Origin: Saksenaea vasiformis B4078
Taxonomy: Eukaryota > Mucoromycota > Mucoromycetes > Mucorales > Saksenaeaceae
Direction of reading: 5' to 3'
NCBI GenBank assembly: GCA_000697055.1
Contig: JNDT01002369.1
Span: forward strand, 44,024-108,023
Length of the DNA stretch: 64,000 nt
The notes below the pieces were generated by a model, which did no database searches, was not told the DNA's origin, and was given only the letters and a program-made list of their open reading frames with translations. Below, piece after piece: positions 27,557-39,285 of this stretch (positions are counted from its first letter, which is position 1; every line of letters starts with the position of its first letter). A program made the position numbers and the translations under genes.

Positions 27557-28547
27557 ATTTTAAAGCATACTCTATGTTCAGCACATGGAAAGTACTTCAC
27601 CTCTGCTATATTGCTAGTAGACAAAGTATATTTCAATGGCAAGAGGGAAACAGTAATTCCGAGCTGCCGAGATCACTGTCTGCGCTCGAGGAGATATATT
27701 TGTAAAATCGTTGCCCTTTGTAGAACGTCCGATTAACACTGACGTGTAATTTTGGACATAGCTATGCTGTCCATCTACCTGGATGTTTAACGTATGTAGA
27801 CCTAATGAAAGTAGGAGCATTGTAGTTACCGTAGTTGGCTGTCGCGAATTCGGAAGGGCTTTAAAGAATTGTTTTTATGATCTACGTGACATAATAGGTT
27901 ACACACTATAAAAGGGCATCATTACGCCTTATATTGACCACCACGTCGAACTAGTGGACTCATGCTCCAAAAGCTTAGGGCGCAAGTACAAAATCACCTC
28001 ATCTTAGTCTCTGTTGGCAACGACCGGAAATAGTCTTAATTTGCAAACACTGCGCCTCAGCAATGGTGTACGATGCTCGCCGGCGAACATGTGCATGAAA
28101 GATCTTGCTAAGAATAACCCGCCTTACTTTCTAACCACCTTACAATGTGTCTTGGAGATCCATGTTGGGGAGTCAGAATATATAGAGCATGTGTAGTAGA
28201 TATATAGCAGATCCAAAAAGCTAAAATGCTAGCAGACCGAACGAGGTGAAAAGGGAAGTCGCCGAACAAAGCTGCTCTTTAAACATCACAGATCTATCTA
28301 TGAGTTGATGCACAGCAGCTTATACAACGTGTATATCCATTCAAAGACAGCTTATGATGGAAACAACGATAGGCATCATAGATGTGTTACTGTCTGCACG
28401 TTAGTCATTCGTGTGCGTTCTCATTTTTTGTTTTGTTTTGTTTTGCCCTTTCTTCTTCAAAAATGCATACTTGTTGGATATCAGGGGCTTCAACTAAATT
28501 CAGTGGTGTTGATCGCAATCTGTTATTGGGTGTGGTCACATGTATCC
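27557..28547. other. Intergenic region, no gene seen
   Basis: This is spacer between two genes that end towards each other. No protein motif or RNA gene was recognised. A TTTTG repeat run lies near 28425-28445. Confidence 0.55.
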
Positions 28548-30162
28548 TTAATCTTCCAGTTTGCTTGTCAAATGCATAGGGAGTATCTGGTATTGCGGCT
28601 TCTCTACATAGCGTTCCTTGGAGAACTTGTAATAGTTGTAGCAAATTATACCAATGATCGATACAAAAAGACTACGCATTAAACTGTTAGCGAGTATCTT
28701 AGAAAAATGTGACCTTACCCTAACAGATTTTTTGGCGTAAGGACATCACCGTATATCACAACGGAAAGAGCTATAATGATAATCTCCTTGCTGATCCCAG
28801 CAACGCTTAGGGTGAGGGTATCCGTATTTTTAATAAGACACAGCTCGGCAAGAGTCATAGCAAAGGCTAACATATTTTCAGCGTCATTGCCGGTATTTTC
28901 TGTATCTTACCGAGGATACCACCAATGGCCATCAAACCAAATGATTCGAGAACATGAAACATACTATCAAAGTGCTTGGAATATTTAAACTGCTCGATGG
29001 GGTTTTCAAAGAGCAAACTTAAGGTCAGCATGGTGACAAACATGACAGGACTGAGATAATAAAGCGTAGCAATGGGATTGTTGATGCCAAGGTGATCTTG
29101 CTGTAACAAAAGCTGGGTTAAATTCCATCGAAGACCAGATACAATGGCCGCCACCAGGACCAATAAGAAGCCAAGCATATCGAATTTTGTTTCACCTTCG
29201 ACGGTTAGGATGACACCAGTTACCATCAGAAGTATGATTGCTATGAGAATGAAACGTGGTCTTTCAAAACCAAAGATAAATGAAAATAATAGCACCCAGA
29301 TGGGTGTGCTTGATTTCACCATGGTATAAAAAGAAAGCGTGATCAAAACAAGTGATGCATTAGAGCAACAAATTTCCAACGCTGCAGCAATGCCACATGG
29401 TACCTGAGTAAAACGTTTTGTCAGAAACAATACGTGTTATATCTCATGACCTACCACTTTTATAAAGTAATTGGCCATGGATATAGTTGGCCCGGATTTT
29501 TGTGAATTCCAACGATCGCCACCAAACGACATCATCGCAAAGGTAATCATTGAATAGAGACCAGCATGGATGGAGCTCACCAGTAAAGGAAAGTTAAAGT
29601 TAAATCGATCTCTTCCCATCAAATTCTTGTTGTACAGAGAAAGAGTGGTAGAAAAAAAGTACCACAGAAAGATATACATCAAGTTTTTTATGAATTTCTG
29701 GTGTTCCATGATGTGAAAGTCAAGGAAATTGGACTTTGGGTTTGCGATTTGAATCGAGATTGCGCCTTTTTCTGGTAGTGGAGGTATCGACGTCGCAGAG
29801 AAGAAGGGTGACCGGATGGGTGGAGCGAAATCTGAGTTGCCAAGTTTATTATCCATGCCGACATGTAATGGAGGTAATGAACCACGCCGACCATGGGATT
29901 TCTTTACGGTTACGCCATGGTTATGTATTGAATGAGTGCGACTATGAAGGTATCGTTTAGGTTTGTTGGAGGATACATCAACTGATGACGAAGGTGGTGT
30001 TGAAGTCTTTTTGAATCCCGTGGATCGCAAGGGCGTTGATGGTGTTGATGTTGCTGAACCAAAAGCTGCTTTATCTCCTTCTGTGTGTTCGCCGCTCTGT
30101 CTTTTTTTATCGTCCGTAAATAGAATAACCTTCTGCCCTGTGTTTTCTGAGAAATCGTCCAT
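28548..30162 (-). CDS. Triose-phosphate-transporter-family (SLC35C2-like) nucleotide-sugar transporter
   Basis: Exons 29455-30162, 28911-29403, 28719-28866 and 28548-28683 give 494 residues in phase. The family moves phosphorylated sugars or nucleotide sugars across Golgi/ER membranes by antiport. The first about 150 residues are Ser/Thr/Pro/Lys-rich and cytosolic. Then come ten or so membrane segments with TPT landmarks: WYFFSTTLSLYNKNLMG, CCSNASLVLITLSFYTMVKS, PIWVLLFSFIFGFERP, GLRWNLTQLLLQ and SLTLSV-like TLTLSVAGISKEIIIIALSV, ending NYYKFSKERYVEKPQYQ. The SNASLVxITLSFYTMVKSSxP motif is typical of the SLC35C2/fungal branch. The substrate cannot be read from sequence. No defects seen. Confidence 0.9.
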
Positions 30163-30706
30163 TGAGAAAAAGGTGTGCTTCTGGCGGACATCGAACCAGC
30201 TCGCCCTCTCACCAGATCCCTCCTCAGTGCCCCAACAGCAAAGTTTACGGTCACATACTGTGATCGCAATTCACACAGACACTGCTTTCTGTGAAACAAT
30301 GTTTGCATGAACTGAAAGGCAAGTTTGCATCGGCCCTGGAAGCATGACATGGTATGGAATCGTGAGAATCTCCGTTTTCTGAACAAAGAATCTTCATACC
30401 CGAACGATATACATTACGGACAATACGAGGAATATACTAAAAACGTGTTGAGCTTACCGTAAACGTAAATATCGGGATCTCTGTCGCTTTTGGACAACAG
30501 AAAAAACTACATTCGTAGTGACGATGCGAAAAGACGAGTTACATGACAGACCAATAAATGCGATATAAAATGAATCGAATTAACCTGAGATGTATAAAGT
30601 TCATCTACAGTAGCCGCGATCAGCTCACCTCGTCGCTCCCTTCTTTCAAACATCCACCGTAACTTATTGACTATCGTCACCGCCTTTCTCTTCCCTTGTA
30701 GCGTGC
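30163..30706. other. Intergenic region between divergently oriented genes
   Basis: Probable promoter region of the transporter (minus strand) and of the plus-strand gene that follows. No motif beyond AT-rich sequence was recognised, and a first exon of the downstream gene could be hidden here. Confidence 0.5.
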
Positions 30707-31326
30707 TTGCACGCGTCAGACGTCGCAGAACCAAAGGCAACCAAGGTATTACATAATATCTCCTTATTAGAAACACGTCGTAGCTGGTGCGACCCGGAAC
30801 CACTTACAACTACGGCTATAAACGTCTGCTTGTGGCCAGGGTCAAAGGGGCTGATGGCTCAGAATGATGTTTCCAAGGACTCGGTACTCACCCTCTTTCT
30901 TGAAAATGGTAAATTAACTATAAAGCCGTCCGTAAGATACTGGTAAGTAAAGCGATGGTCAGGATCCTTTGATTACACATCAACAATATTTGGTTTAACT
31001 TCTAATTTATTATGCATTGTATTACGGACATTCATCTTTTTTTTTTTCCAATGAGAAAAGAAGGACGCCGTATTTCTCTTAAAACCTGTTACACCTTTGA
31101 CAAAGGCTCTTTGACGAGATTTCAAACTGGAGAGCAAGATGCGGTGGCATATATATTGCCAGATGTCTATGCAGCAGTGAAGCGGTTACTAAAGCATTGT
31201 ATTCTCTCTTTATCGTTTAGCCAGGACCGCCACTGGATTTTTTCTCAGTGCGTACCACAATTTACAGAACATGCTTTCCGCGAAGGGAACTGCCTGTCCG
31301 ATTGGAATTTTTAATTGCGGGGTGAC
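30707..31326 (+). CDS. Unrecognised multi-exon protein (5' end uncertain)
   Basis: Three plus-strand blocks read as one protein. Block 1 (to about 30908) gives KVLHNISLLETRRSWCDPEP, then AINVCLWPGSKGLMAQNDVS and KDSVLTLFLEN. After an intron with GTAAAT donor, block 2 (about 31041-31182) gives GRRISLKTCYTFDKGSLTRF then TGEQDAVAYILPDVYAA. After a second intron ending TATCGTTTAG, block 3 (31221-31326) gives PGPPLDFFSVRTTIYRTCFP then RRELPVRLEFLIAG and stop. Phases fit with the donors GTAAAT and GTGAAG. No ATG precedes block 1 in frame, so a 5' exon is missing from this reading. I do not recognise the family. It ends about 40 bases before the ELP5 start, so the two genes are very close tandem neighbours. 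Confidence 0.5.
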
Positions 31327-31366
31327 TTGGAATTTCAACTTCTCGCTTCAACGAAAACCTTGCGCG

Positions 31367-32457
31367 ATGGCCTCATTATGCTTGGATCAACTGTTGAATA
31401 ACAGGAAATCATCACAGTTCATCTTACTTAACGACACTATCACGTTTTCTGCGCTTCCTCTTCTCACCGAATTCGGCGCGCGCGCATTAGACGACAACCA
31501 TACGCTGATCGTAGTATTGACCGAGAGTTCTCCAGCAGCATGGTTTAAGCGTCTCAAACATGCGAAATGCGACGCGAGCTACATTATTGATGCTTATACA
31601 GATCCCCTTGGTTGGGATGAATTAACCACCGAGAAAAATACATTGGTTGTGCAAGACATCAACAACATGGAGAGATCTGTACTTGAACCTATCATAAAGA
31701 AAACGCAAGAGACTCCGCGTTGCACGATTTTGATAGACTCACTTTGCTCTTTTGAGATGATATCGCAACAAAGAACGTACCAGATGATGAAGGCATTGGA
31801 ATCTTTAACAACCGGTAATAAACACATGATGTGTTCCTTTGTGCTCATGTTCATCTTTAAGAATCCGTCCGTCTTGTGGCAATAAACCATGTGGACGTCC
31901 GATTACCATCCAATAATATAGTCATGCCATCACTGACCGACTCTTTAAACCGGCTAGCGTCAGTTATTGTTACGATGGAAGCTGTCAAGGAACGGACGTA
32001 TTACGAGACGCAAACTATGCTGACCGGATTCGTCCCGCAGGAATCGTTCTCTTATTTGACGACCATGTCCAATTCATTTTCAACTGGAGGACTTGCAAAA
32101 ATTGAATGGCGTCGCAAGAGTGGAAAAGTGCAATATGAAACGAACGGCTTTTACTTGGAAGAAGGATCGCTGAAAGTGGTCCCAGCTGAACAGCTAACTG
32201 GGGTGGAGACAAAGAATACCATGGATGTGGATGAAGCTGAAGAAGAAAAACCAGATATTATGTCCAACTTATCGTTTAATTTGTCATTGACGGAAGAACA
32301 GCGCCAGGCAAAAGAAAGCATTATACTTCCCTATATGAAAGCACAACAAACCATTGAAGTTGAGAAAGCAGCACCCAGCGGCGGAAATATATACTATGAA
32401 CCTGATGCAGCAGATGATTTTGATGATGAAGATCCTGATGACGATTTGGACTTATAG
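31367..32457 (+). CDS. ELP5: Elongator complex subunit Elp5
   Basis: Two exons, 31367-31814 and 31862-32457, give 347 residues. Elp5 is a RecA-like-fold subunit of the Elp4-5-6 subcomplex of Elongator, needed for wobble-uridine modification of tRNAs. The N-terminal part has FILLNDTITFSALPLLTEFG and a strand/helix alternation, the central part TTESVRLVAINHVDVRLP (across the junction), and the C-terminus the family hallmark SFNLSLTEEQRQAKESIILP followed by YMKAQ and an acidic tail DDFDDEDPDDDLDL. Walker motifs are absent, as expected for Elp5. The start is the first ATG giving the conserved opening MASLCLDQLLNNRKSSQFIL. No defects. Confidence 0.92.
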
Positions 32458-34583
32458 ATATTACCAGCGGCTACAGTTATGGAAGTTTTGTATTCTTAGA
32501 GTAGCAGCGTCAGTCGCCCAGACTGGATTGAATAAAATTAGCTTATCTCTCCTGTTTAATACCTAAAGCTACTGTGTGTTGGACATTGATTGCTAATATT
32601 CATATCCTACATTTCACAAAAAAAATTGCTATGATATTGGTAAATGATAGAAAAGACTCAGCATTTGACGATAGCAAGAGAAGAGAAATCATTACCGGTA
32701 TCGACGAAGATCACCGCGAGCTAAGTATTACTTGAATCCGGAAGATCGCGATCCATTGACATATGTAAATGTGGTATCCTGATTGTCGCTGTTCCCATCC
32801 TGTGACCTGTTATGGTCCAAACGAGTGCATGTTATGTAGGCATAGTAGCTGTGACACTTTTTAAATATTTACATGCAGAGGTTTCTCTTATCCTTTTCTT
32901 TCTCATTGAGAAGTAACTCGCTTTATCAAAGATTCTCGACAGCCGACGCGATTACCTTTTGTAAGCGAGAAAACAAAACAATTTATCAAGGAAATTGCCA
33001 GACTGATGTCATTTTAATGTTTGCGTACGGTTTTTGTTAGCATGTCATCTTCAACTGCCCGTTCCCGGAGACCACTGGAAGGAGTCAAAACTATACTCGG
33101 GAAAAAACGGAGGATGCGATCGTTAGTGCATAGATTTTACTTAAATAACACCAGGTTCACGATAGGTGCGAATCAAGATATGTGGTCCCCTATGGAGTGG
33201 TAGTGTCCATGTTGTTTCAAGTATCTACAGAGAAATTCGAAGTCATACAGCACCTAGCGAGCTAATATAGAAAGTGAAATAATCCTGTATACATCATGAG
33301 CTAAAATCTATGCTGAAATGCTTGTGAAAGCAAACCGGAAACAATGGATTGAATCTTTCCCCTAAATAGCTATCACATCCCGTTACTTGAAACATATTTT
33401 ACAAGATATAGCGAGGGTCATCTATGATACATCTTGTCGTCAGATACGGAGTCTATCGCTGACGAGCGACACGGAACAAATACAATACGGAGATCTTAGC
33501 ATTGTGCTAGTATAGAAGTGGTTATCCTGAAGCAAAGTCCATTTGGGATTAACGCAGAACGCCTTCAACTTGGGGCAAAGTCATAACGCAATGCCCGAAA
33601 CTTTGTGTCTCTCTCTTTGGAACTTAAATCCTGGCGGTCTTTAACCTAAATTCCATGTTCTTTGAACTCAGCAACGAGATGCAGCAATTATTTCAATATA
33701 GAAGAAGCCCAGGAATCCAATGGTGTTGAGCAAACGTCAGCCCATTTCAATTGACCTTTTACTGCGTTTGGCACGCAATTCATACCCAGTTTGGGATTAA
33801 CTTCGAACCCAGTTTTGACATACATAGTTCAACATGGGTATTCGATAGACGGTAGATGAGGGCACTATCCTCAAGTCTCTACTAAGAGTGCCTTTTGATG
33901 TTTCCATTCGTTTCACTTTTGGTTGAAACAAGGAGATATACTTGGATGAATATCCAACACGGTTCTATGAATGCTTAATGATGATGTGACGAAATAATAC
34001 AAATGTTTAGTTGACAGTTCATGCCTTTGTTCAGTCGAAAGATGAAGTATTGGACGCTGGAGCGACTCTGGGCCTAGGCTCGATGCCCGTACAAGGGGCA
34101 GCTGAATCCGTCACTGCTGAATGTCTATCTTCTTTGTGTATAAACTCTCGTTGTCCCCATCTATCGTTGGTTTACTCTATTCGTCCATCTTGTTACCAAA
34201 TCAGTTGATATTTCTCTCGCCTTTTTGCAGTAAACCTGTGCAGTAGGAGTGAACCCACTCAGGTACCACTGTGACTGAATTTGTCTGGGTACACGACAAC
34301 TTCTGGTGTGTCCGGAGCAGAGATCCCTTGACTTTATCTCAGAGGCGGTCGTACTTAAGTGTACCCGTTCTTTCCAACTCATTTTTCTTATATACCAACA
34401 GAGTTTTCTACACCCCTTTCATATGGTTGGTTGACAGGTCAATCAACGACTCTGGTCTTCATTCTTTGAATTACGTGTATCGAGTATCAAGTTGCCGAGC
34501 GACATATAGCATCACTCCTTTTTCTTCCCTTTTAACCCCTCTCCATTCCTTCTCTCGCCTTCTCGTTACCAACAGTTTACGCT
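32458..34583. other. Gene-poor region upstream of the LIM-RhoGAP gene
   Basis: No gene recognised. Two phrases are repeated internally (TTTGGGATTAAC near 33543 and 33790; CAGTTTTGACATACATAG-type context near 33810), but too weakly to call an element. The last 300 bases are T/C-rich and likely hold the promoter and leader of the next gene. Confidence 0.5.
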
Positions 34584-37500
34584 ATGCAAGGGACGATTCC
34601 CGCTACTTCATCACCCCACTCTCCGAACCTAACAAACGGGATCTCATCATCCTGTACTGCTTGCCAGAAACCACTTCAGGGAGAATTCGTACGAGCACTG
34701 GAGGGCACTTTCCACTGGGAATGCTTTACTTGCCTGGTATGGTTCTCTCTTTAACATAGCTTTCGCTTAACATGGTGGGTAGGATTGCCATGAGCCCGTT
34801 GCCACGAAATTCTTCCCCATTGAAACCTATGACGGTACCCAGAGACCGCTCTGCGAGCGGGACTATTTCCGACGACTCAACTTAGTCTGTGACCACTGTG
34901 GAGACGCACTGCGGGGCTCCTATATTACTGCTGTGAACAAAAAATATCATTTGGAACATTTCGGTTGCAGCGTGTGCGGTGAATCATTTGGTCCAGACGA
35001 TTCTTACTATGAGCATGATAACAACGTATATTGCCACTACCATTATTCCATCAAATTTGCAGTTAAATGCAACGGGTGTCAAACAGCTATCCTAAAGCAG
35101 TTCGTGGAAATAAATAGAAACAACATTGATGAACATTGGCATCCGGAATGTTATATGATTCACAAGGTAAACAGTTCCTGCATATTCCCACGCACTTTAA
35201 TCAATTGCCTCAGTTTTGGGATGTAAAACTCGTCGAAAGCCCTGACATTGAACAAGAAACAAACCAAAATACAGGTAGATTTTGCATCACCTCCGAAGAA
35301 ATATCTTGGTAATTGGTGTTCCATAGACCTCAGTCAGATGACTGCAGCCAGCGTTGCGGAAGCACAAACTGCCATGGAGGAGAAGGTATACCGTATATGG
35401 ACTGTACTCTCAGCGTTTGAAGGTAAGCCTTTCGCTGATTGGTTATTCTGTTAATCAGTGTTCTATCCGCGCTCAGATTCCGCTGCTGCTTGCATCTCGG
35501 ACATGCTTGTCCACTTCTCCGAGGGAACTTACATGGACGGCATAAGGATGGCTGACTATTTCATTGCCCATGTCCACTTCTTGTTTGCTGCTATCGATGA
35601 TCTTGCTGCTCAGTACCAGGATTTGGCTAAGGAGGAACTCCTCTATGACCGAGAAGCTAAAATGCTATGTAAAAAGATGGCCAATGTCTTTTCTTTGTTG
35701 TCGCATACCCAACAGAATGGTCTGCGTGAAATTGGGATCACCCAAGAACTTCTTTCTTTAGTCACCGGCTTGGCTCACTACCTAAAAATACTCATTCGGA
35801 TTGGTCTAACAGGCGCTCTCAGACTGGTAAAACAATTGAAGACTAACGCTCTCATATACTCATGGCACGTATAGGAAAGAAAATATAGTGTCAAATCGGC
35901 TGCAATCGCTCATTTTCTCAGTAATCTGATGGAGCTGGCAAACAAACAGCGCAGTTACGCCAATGAGATGAGTCTTTCTGTTACTTGTGATCTGTGCCAG
36001 TTCTGTAAAAAGGTCTGCGAAGATCAATGCTTCATGCTAAACCATTATCGATGGCATGACAACTGCTTTGCTTGTTCCCAATGCTGTATTCCTCTTCGCA
36101 ATGAATTCGGGGACGCTGTGCTAGATAATAATGATCTTTCACTGTACTGCAAACTATGCGCGAAACAGAAAACGAACACTATACAAGGTTTTGAGCACGT
36201 TACTCAACTGCAACAACTCTCGTTTGTACTACGTGTCTCTCTAAAGCGACTGTATGGTCTACTAAGTGTGCCTGGTAAGGGAACCTCCAAAATTTACGTC
36301 TCCTGACATTCCCTTATAGATCCCCAACCAGGATACAGCCATCTGATGAATGGTCACCTTCCTAATGTCCAACATACCAATGCTACGCCGGAAACTCGAC
36401 CAAACGAAGCCATTCATCTCCAAGATATAAAGCGAATGAAATCAACCTACACGGGTCGCAAGACAGCAGACTCACAACGTATCGCGAAACGCTCAACCCT
36501 TATGGAGACACCGAGCCCTACTGCTGCCTACGTTACCAGCTCGCCCGAAGATGAAAAGAGCCAACCAAACGAGCATGCTCAAGGACCAGCACGGCCGATA
36601 GCGTCTACTGAAAGAGAGAGCGCGGCCAATCTACAGACCGTGTCCCAGATGACTGCTGGCCAGCACCAGACTCCTAACCAAAACTACACGAAGACAACGC
36701 CCAAAGCGAAGAGTTACTATTTTGCAGAAGTGGGTGCTCTGGATCATTTTATGTTGAAACATATTGCCGTCTTGGACCTTGCTGTGCTACTGAAAGAACA
36801 TTATATGTTGGAGGAGTTGGTCGATCTAATTGACGAAAAGAAAAACCCCACGCTGTGGACGAAGTTCGTGACAGGACTTAAAGCAGGAAACAAGAAGACA
36901 TCTCGTCCAAAAGGTATATGCAAACGTATGGTTCTATATTATCCAATATGCTGAAGATTTCCAACAGAAGGGACATTTGGCGTACCTCTCGATGTCCTTG
37001 TTGACAAGGATGGTGTCGAGTCTACTTTAGGCGCTGGTCCCACACGAATCAAGATACCCACGTTCGTTGACGAAAGTATATCTGCTATGAAACAAATGGG
37101 TAAGTAGATAAATAGTAATAGCGGCCTCGTGTTTAGGGCTTCGTAGATATGTCAATCGAAGGCATTTTCCGTAAGAACGGAAATATCCGAGGTCTCTCTG
37201 ATCTCATCGATGAAATTGACCGAAATCCAAGCACTTTCAGTCTAGCCGGCGAGAACCCGGTGCAGATTGCTGCATTGCTGAAGACGTTTCTGCGTAAATT
37301 GCCAGATCCACTGTTGACATTCAAGTTACACAAGCTGTTTGTAGCTGCACAAAGTAAGCGCTGATGTCTCGTCGTGCGGAAAGGAGGAAGTTAATTTTCA
37401 ACGACCAGAACTTGAGTCGGAAGCTGACAAGAAGCGGGTGACACATCTTGCATGCTGTTTATTGCCAAAACCTAACCGGGACACCATGGAAGTTCTATTT

Positions 37501-38087
37501 CTTTTTATGAAATGGGCCTCTACGTTTGCCTACATCGGAGAGGATGGCGGTAGTAAAATGGATATAGGAAATCTGGCAACCGTCATAGCGCCCAACATTC
37601 TTTATTCGGAAAGCAAAGATCCTACCAAAGATGATCTTCCCCGTTGTATCGAAGCAGTGCGCATGTTGATACAGTACCAAGAAGAGTTTTCATGCGTAAG
37701 GTTACTTGTGTCGTTAGTCCCCAGTATATAATGTGAAGTTTAGGTACCCGAAGATTTTGTGCCGCTTCTCCAAAATCTGAACTACGGCGAAAGCGACATG
37801 GATCTTAGCGTTCGACATATCTTGAAAAAATGTGAAACTGTGATGAAACTCAAGAGATCGCCCTCAGGTGGGGACGTCGTCGCACCACATCCCGCAATTA
37901 TTAGACAATACTCGTCACCCGCGGCTGTTTCTACGCAGAGTCATTCACATCCAAGTACACACGACTATCATCCTTCGCCTCTGTCGGACGATTCATCTTC
38001 TCCAAGTGACGTCCCTTCTTCGCCCGTATCAACCGAAGATCTGCCACGATCCCCTAAACCCCATCCCCCGCAGCATACAATGCGATA
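34584..38087 (+). CDS. LRG1: LIM-domain Rho GTPase-activating protein, Lrg1/Rga type
   Basis: The family inactivates Rho1/Cdc42-type GTPases and couples them to cell-wall synthesis and polarity. Exon 1 (34584-34736) begins MQGTIPATSSPHSPNLTNGI and enters LIM1 (CTACQKPLQGEFVRALEG). Exon 2 (34783-35166) completes LIM1 and carries LIM2 (CDHCGDALRG ... CSVCGESFGPDDSYYEHDNN). A helical region follows (about 35330-35930), then LIM3 at about 35985-36170 (CQFCKKVCEDQCF ... CSQC). A disordered Ser/Thr/Pro linker (36310-36690) precedes the RhoGAP domain at 36960-37700: FGVPLDVLVDKDGVE, arginine finger in SIEGIFRKNGNIRGL, LLKTFLRKLPDPLLTF, and NLATVIAPNIL. The tail is Ser/Pro-rich. About ten exons; some mid-gene junctions (35170-35460) were not fully settled. 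Confidence 0.9.
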
Positions 38088-38474
38088 GCATTCATTATCC
38101 GATATACTTTAGCATCAATGAGATCCTACTCAATACACAGAATTAACATGGCTAAGCTATAACCATGGGTGGCTGAATATAAAGCGGGAAATGGCGCCAC
38201 ATATCAACATTCGTTGTTCTTTTGCATCGTAAAAGTCTTCTTCGAAATTGCCAGGTTTCTGCTCTTATTATTCCAGTGTCGTCTTGTAAACGCTACTGTA
38301 ACTGAAGAGTGTCTGCAAAGAAAATTCAGGATGTAAATCTGACCATCGAGCATGAGAGCTGTGTTCCACCATGTTACCCACTTATATGAGGACTGAATTG
38401 TGGAACAAATATCAGCTCTGACTATTTAGGTGTTGCACTAGATTTAGGATGCTTCCACTGTAATTCGCTTCAGA

Positions 38475-38774
38475 TCAGCCACACCTGCAATATTGAGCAT
38501 CAAGCAGATACAAACCCTCCTGCGAGTGCCATGGACTTTTATAGGCTGATGTCGCATTGACAGCAGTCGTACTGAAGTAATCAGACAGGTTACGGATAAT
38601 TGATGAAGCATAGAACATGGCGTCTTCAAAGCAATTAAAGTCTGGATAGATCCTGGTATCTTTGTGCATAGAGACGATGGATGTTTTTATGAGGCGATCT
38701 TCTTTCTTCCTGAATGAAGATGATCTTCCAGTGCTTCGCCTGGTTTCTTGCCATCTACTCAATGATATACCCAT
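38475..38774 (-). CDS. Short frame of unknown identity, possibly a gene fragment
   Basis: Ninety-nine codons from an ATG at 38774. The segment SIVSMHKDTRIYPDFNCFED then AMFYASSIIRNLSDYFSTTA is compositionally protein-like, in contrast to most short frames here, but no start context, splice structure or family supports it. It may be a remnant of a larger gene or of a mobile element. Confidence 0.2.
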   Translation of the reverse strand: MGISLSRWQETRRSTGRSSSFRKKEDRLIKTSIVSMHKDTRIYPDFNCFEDAMFYASSIIRNLSDYFSTTAVNATSAYKSPWHSQEGLYLLDAQYCRCG

Positions 38775-39104
38775 AGATTCGCTTATTTCACTGTAGGTAG
38801 GACAATTTGCGTGCAGGTAGCCGCGTCCTCATCTTCTTATGCACTCGACTTCCATTTGGTTGCGTTGTAAAGCTCGAGAATGCTTATCCATTAATACCAC
38901 CAGTGCTCGACCTGAAATTCCGCTGGACGTATAATAGCTGACGTGATGAATGCAGCTTTGGTAAGTCTAGTTCACCTATCACGTTTTAGGGAACGCGCTA
39001 CTTAATTCTTAAAATAAAATATTCTCGTTATATGATTTTACGCGCGATTTTGTGCCATCTTTACGATATTTGGCGTGAACTTCAAGCAAGCTGATGTAGG
39101 AAAA

Positions 39105-39200
39105 GGCTTACAAGTTACTGATACATCGGCAATCTTTACTTAATCCAAGTTTGGCTCCTCGTGGACGTAAAGCTTTACTTAAGCGGTGTAAAAAAGATGT
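39105..39200. repeat. Dispersed diverged repeat, copy 1
   Basis: Aligns in the same orientation with 53609-53700. Shared blocks: AAGGCT-CAAG, TACTGAT, then the 13-mer TCGTGGACGTAAA and GC-GTG-AAAAA. Identity is roughly two thirds by eye with small indels. Flanks are gene-poor. Confidence 0.5.
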
Positions 39201-39285
39201 CCAGTAAGCAATATAGTTGGTGAAACTGACTGTACTTCGAAACATGCACATAGAAGGGTGGTGTCGTAGGAGAAATATCGGATGC

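Larger units (their letters stand above)
38088..39285. other. Intergenic region with a diverged repeat and a weak frame
   Basis: No certain gene. A minus-strand frame at 38475-38774 gives protein-like sequence (DTRIYPDFNCFEDAMFYASS) of no recognised family, possibly a fragment. A segment at 39105-39200 is related to one at 53609-53700. Confidence 0.45.

Noticed and set aside
28405..28644. Independent minus-strand 79-codon frame
   Set aside because: It overlaps, in another frame, the last exon (28548-28683) of the SLC35C2-like transporter.
34011..34759. Frames upstream of and overlapping LRG1 exon 1
   Set aside because: They are out of frame with the LIM domain and come from a T/C-rich leader.
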